64,000 nt of DNA from an uncultured Alphaproteobacteria bacterium (lineage in GTDB: Bacteria > Pseudomonadota > Alphaproteobacteria > RF32 > CAG-239): assembly GCA_944392295.1 (NCBI GenBank), contig CALXWE010000001.1, positions 131,239-195,238 on the forward strand. Reading direction: 5' to 3'. Under the pieces are notes generated by a model. That model searched no databases, was not told the origin of the DNA, and worked only from the letters and a program-made list of their open reading frames with translations. The translations under genes and the position numbers were made by a program. Positions 60,907-64,000 of the stretch are shown here, piece by piece (positions within the stretch are counted from its first letter, which is position 1; every line of letters begins with the position of its first letter).

Positions 60907-62913
60907 ATGTATACCAGACATTTTCGAGCACCATTGACATTTAAAAGTGATAAATTTGCAAGGGGCTATAAAAAAGAAAATAAATTTAAGGTTTCAACCG
61001 CTATCTTAAGCATTATACTTAAAGGTCTATATATATTTCTGTTACTTGCCATTGATCTTATTCTTTTTACCGATTCCGGTAATTTAAATATTTTTAAATC
61101 AGACACTTTTTTATCATCAGAAATCATCTTGCTCTTAAGCGGAGTATTAAGTTTTACCATAATCATTATGGCGGTTACTTCTTTTTCAAGACTGCTGCAA
61201 GATGCGGTATGTGCACTTTTTACAGGTCTGTTTATCATAGTACTGTTAAATCAATTTGCCCAATTTGATCCTCATTCATTTATCGGAGATTATCTACAAA
61301 TCTATATGGGCTCGGCTGTGCCGATGTTTTTTTATAACTATTCCAACATTATACTTGCCGTATTTTTGGCCATAATAGCCTTCGTTATATTGTATAGTTT
61401 TGGTCTTATCGTTCTTTCGGTATACGTTTTGATGTTCATTATAGCCTTTGCCGGAATTTTGCGCTATGGTTTTAATAATAATCGGAAGCAACATGACTTT
61501 ATAGAAATATACCAATCGCAACTCAAAAATTACGATACGGCAGATGGTCAAAAATTTATTTATATTATGCTACCCAATCTTTCTTCTTATAAATATTTTG
61601 CAATTGTAAGTGACAAAGAAGCTAAAGAGGTTGAAAATTTAATGCTCGGCTTTTTTGCCAAGAATAAGTTTGAAGTATTTTCAAATGCTTATAATGAGCA
61701 AAACGATGCATTTATGAACATGGTTCGTTCCGTTAATTTGTTCAGTGAAGAAGATCCGCAAAAACACATCATGGACACCATGCTAATTTATAAATACTGG
61801 AAATTTTTTAATGTAAATGATGAATACATCTTTTTAAAAGACAATCAGATGTTTGATACGTTCCGCAAAGCCGGATATAAAATTTCGGCCTATAAATCGC
61901 GCGGTTTTGACCTATGTCAAAAAAATCATATGTTTAACGTAGACCGCTGTACCGAAAAATTAAATCGTCCCGTTAATTTGTATAGTATGCAAATGAAGCC
62001 AACGGAACGGTCACAGATGCTTTTTATAGAATGGTTATCAAGCATGAAACTATTTAAAAATATGTCTGGTGTATATCAAGCTTTAAGGGTATTCGGAGAA
62101 CCTGAAAAAATGCCTTTAGTAGGTATCAACTACAACAACCTCTATGTTATAAACTCTGTAAAAACTTTTGATGTTTTAGCCGACAACATAATAGAAGATA
62201 AGGGCAGACAAGCTTATTTTGTATACGCCGATATCCCGTCTGATATGTTTATATATGATGAATATTGCGATTTTAAGCCACGAGACGAATGGATTAATAT
62301 GCAAAACATGCCGTGGATAACAAAAGATAACACCACCAGCAAACAAAGGGCCTATTTTGAACAAACAAAATGTTTATATGGTAAATTCCAAGAATTTATA
62401 AATAAACTTGATAAAGCCGGTTTGTTAAATAAGAGTGTTATTGTAATAGATGGCGTTTCCGGAGTTAACAACTTTAAGAACCAATCATATTCTGATTTTG
62501 TAGATGACTTTATCTATAACAAAATAACGACCATAGCCATCAAATCACCGATTAATAAAGACATAATAATAGATAACAATATATGCCAATCGCATACTGT
62601 GTTACGCAACTATCTTTACAAAGATAACAGTTGTGATGGTCTTGAAAGCATTAATATCCATCACAGTTTAAAAGATGAGTTAGTTCAAAAGCTGCAAAGT
62701 TTGGAGGTAAGTAAAGAAGAGGCTAAGCAAAAGATACCTGAGTTTGAAAGCTGGTATAAAAGATGGTGCCATGCCAACCATATCAATTCTCAAGAAAGTA
62801 TTGATATCATAAAGAAAGACAAGAGCAAAGAGCCTATACATCCGGATACGACTTCAGAGGTTCCTGAACTGCAAAATGATATTTTACAACAAAGTAGTCA
62901 GGAAAACAAATGA
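60907..62913 (+). CDS. Membrane protein with degenerate sulfatase-like periplasmic domain (PbgA/YejM-like)
   Basis: The product has five predicted membrane helices near the N-terminus (about 35-55, 70-93, 100-120, 147-168, 172-193). A large periplasmic domain resembling alkaline-phosphatase/sulfatase folds follows: FIYIMLPNLSSYKYFAI at the start, then YFVYADIPSDMFIYDEYCDFKPRDEW where active enzymes have histidines, and NKSVIVIDGVSGV. Metal-binding residues seem absent, as in PbgA/YejM, the five-helix sensor of lipopolysaccharide/cardiolipin balance. The tail is hydrophilic. An earlier ATG (60865) is possible but has no Shine-Dalgarno, and a promoter-like TTGTTC-N15-TAAATA overlaps it. The stop overlaps the yejE start (ATGA). 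Confidence 0.7.
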   Translation: MYTRHFRAPLTFKSDKFARGYKKENKFKVSTAILSIILKGLYIFLLLAIDLILFTDSGNLNIFKSDTFLSSEIILLLSGVLSFTIIIMAVTSFSRLLQDAVCALFTGLFIIVLLNQFAQFDPHSFIGDYLQIYMGSAVPMFFYNYSNIILAVFLAIIAFVILYSFGLIVLSVYVLMFIIAFAGILRYGFNNNRKQHDFIEIYQSQLKNYDTADGQKFIYIMLPNLSSYKYFAIVSDKEAKEVENLMLGFFAKNKFEVFSNAYNEQNDAFMNMVRSVNLFSEEDPQKHIMDTMLIYKYWKFFNVNDEYIFLKDNQMFDTFRKAGYKISAYKSRGFDLCQKNHMFNVDRCTEKLNRPVNLYSMQMKPTERSQMLFIEWLSSMKLFKNMSGVYQALRVFGEPEKMPLVGINYNNLYVINSVKTFDVLADNIIEDKGRQAYFVYADIPSDMFIYDEYCDFKPRDEWINMQNMPWITKDNTTSKQRAYFEQTKCLYGKFQEFINKLDKAGLLNKSVIVIDGVSGVNNFKNQSYSDFVDDFIYNKITTIAIKSPINKDIIIDNNICQSHTVLRNYLYKDNSCDGLESINIHHSLKDELVQKLQSLEVSKEEAKQKIPEFESWYKRWCHANHINSQESIDIIKKDKSKEPIHPDTTSEVPELQNDILQQSSQENK

Positions 62914-63926
62914 GTTCACTCTGGACAAGGAAATTATCGGCATTTAAGCACAACCGAAGGGCGTACGTTTCGGCCGTAATTTTCTTAATAATCTTTGTTT
63001 TATCATTATTTTCTGAACTTATCGCCAACGATAAGCCATTGCTGATTAATTATAAAGGAAATTTTTATTTTCCGATTATTCATGAATACAGTGATAAATT
63101 TTGGGGAGGAGATTTCCCGACTCCTGCGGATTATAAGGACGATTATATAATTGATAAAATAAATCAGTTTGGTTGGATGATTATGCCGCCGATACCATAT
63201 TCGTATAATACCGTAGACTATAAAACGGAAGGTACATTTCCATCCTCTCCTGATAAGCGGCATATTTTAGGTACGGATGATGAGGGAAGGGATATTTCCG
63301 CACGTATATTATACGGTATCAGGTTATCGGTAATTTTTGCTTTTTTGCTGACGATTTTTTCATCGGCACTGGGAATAATAATCGGAGCCATACAAGGTTA
63401 CTTTGGCGGGAAGCTGGATATTTTCTTGCAGAGGTTTATAGAGATATGGGAATCTTTGCCTCAATTATTTATTTTAATAATCGTAGCCAGTGTTTTTATG
63501 CCGACATTTTGGACCATATTGCTGATATTGATGCTTTTTTCATGGACATCATTGACATCAATGGTAAGAGCTGAATTTTTAAGGACGCGTAATTTTGAGT
63601 ATGTAACAGCGGCCAAAGCTTTAGGAGTAAGCAATATTAGAATTATCTTTAGGCATATATTGCCCAACGCCTTGGTTACAAGCGTAACATTTATACCATT
63701 TATTTTATCGGAAGCCATTGTAGCGTTAACATCGCTGGATTTTCTGGGCCTAGGGTTATCCGGGGAATACCCGTCTTTAGGCGATTTAGTACGGCAAGGT
63801 AAAGACAATTTACAAGCTCCATGGATAGGTATAACCATTTTTGTGGTATTATCCGGACTGCTTACTTTACTGATATTTATCGGTGAGGGGGTACGAGACA
63901 CATTTGATACAAGGAAAAATCAATGA
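62910..63926 (+). CDS. yejE: Peptide ABC transporter permease, YejE type
   Basis: YejE is one of two permeases in the YejABEF importer for peptides such as microcin C. The 338-residue protein starts with a short cytoplasmic part and one helix (about 16-38), followed by the long periplasmic insert with NYKGNFYFPIIHEYSDKFWGGDFPTPADYKD, which is typical of YejE rather than OppC/DppC. The HILGTDDEGRDISARILYG segment and the binding-protein-dependent transport domain with EYVTAAKALGVSNIRIIFRHILPN (EAA motif) come next. Coupled by overlaps at both ends. Confidence 0.93.
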   Translation: MSSLWTRKLSAFKHNRRAYVSAVIFLIIFVLSLFSELIANDKPLLINYKGNFYFPIIHEYSDKFWGGDFPTPADYKDDYIIDKINQFGWMIMPPIPYSYNTVDYKTEGTFPSSPDKRHILGTDDEGRDISARILYGIRLSVIFAFLLTIFSSALGIIIGAIQGYFGGKLDIFLQRFIEIWESLPQLFILIIVASVFMPTFWTILLILMLFSWTSLTSMVRAEFLRTRNFEYVTAAKALGVSNIRIIFRHILPNALVTSVTFIPFILSEAIVALTSLDFLGLGLSGEYPSLGDLVRQGKDNLQAPWIGITIFVVLSGLLTLLIFIGEGVRDTFDTRKNQ

Positions 63927-64000
63927 GTGAGGGTAAACCGATATTATCTGTAAAAGAGCTGTCGATATATTTCAACAACGGCGGAGCAGAGGCCTTTTGT
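63923..64000 (+). CDS. yejF: Start of an ABC transporter ATPase, probably YejF (cut by window end)
   Basis: Only 26 codons are visible: MSEGKPILSVKELSIYFNN and a few more. 'iLsVkeLsi.F' is the usual start of peptide-ABC ATPases, and the ATGA overlap with yejE makes YejF likely; no Walker motif is visible yet. Confidence 0.8.
   Translation, partial: MSEGKPILSVKELSIYFNNGGAEAFC

Overview
The window looks like chromosome of an AT-rich Gram-negative alphaproteobacterium with an anaerobic, fermentative lifestyle. The alphaproteobacterial assignment is inferred from several things: the lspA / DUF3035 lipoprotein / twin M16 peptidase block, the nuoL-M-N / birA / RNase J order, the nrdR-nusB, hfq-hflX, tmk-holB-tatD and lolC-lolD blocks, an ELM1-family gene, and a SAM-II riboswitch, a class found mainly in Alphaproteobacteria. 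Lipoprotein genes, LolCD, MltB and RlpA show an outer membrane. A monomeric [FeFe] hydrogenase and its maturase HydE point to anaerobic H2 metabolism. No phage, insertion sequence or CRISPR array is visible, and almost the whole window is densely packed coding sequence with many ATGA and TAATG start/stop overlaps.

Layout. 1-2.1 kb: tRNA-Leu(GAG), a CorA-type Mg2+ channel and a convergent TauE/SafE permease. 2.3-9.7 kb: lspA, a 54-residue DUF3035-like lipoprotein, an active plus an inactive M16 peptidase, pgi, mutL and a small membrane protein. 9.9-12.8 kb: gyrA. 12.8-13.6 kb: an orphan gene of unknown function and a non-coding stretch with a direct repeat. 13.6-19.4 kb: a COG2509 flavoprotein, rmuC, a Firmicutes-like murG, mnmA and a PH-domain membrane protein. 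19.5-25.7 kb: a SAM-II riboswitch driving a short divergent metK, then a U32 protein, lepB-rnc-era and a small membrane protein. 25.7-30 kb: a DsbD/ScsB-like protein, yqgE, an unknown membrane protein, a duplicated tRNA-linked repeat and tRNA-Lys(UUU). 30.2-38.5 kb: a small unknown gene, nuoL/M/N-like genes, birA, RNase J and an S66 carboxypeptidase. 38.6-44.6 kb: [FeFe] hydrogenase, murF, nrdR, nusB, def, hfq and hflX. 44.6-53.7 kb: envelope genes (small lipoprotein, mltB-like, rlpA, dac), tmk, holB, tatD, an MBL hydrolase, a DHH phosphoesterase and dnaJ. 53.8-56.8 kb: lolC, lolD, hydE. 56.9-59.9 kb, minus strand: a TPR-methyltransferase and a frameshifted ELM1-like gene. 60.1-64 kb: rpsD, a PbgA/YejM-like membrane protein, yejE and the start of yejF.

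Most of the genes are housekeeping: envelope building and turnover, tRNA and rRNA modification and processing, replication and repair, and transcription control. The most unusual region is 30.6-35.1 kb. Three consecutive genes keep the fold and order of the complex I antiporter subunits NuoL, NuoM and NuoN and still sit in front of birA and RNase J. No other nuo gene is nearby, and by eye most of the charged residues needed for proton pumping have been replaced. Other points that stand out are the SAM-II riboswitch on metK, the hydrogenase coupled to murF, a DsbD-like protein without membrane cysteines, and a gene split at an A8 tract.
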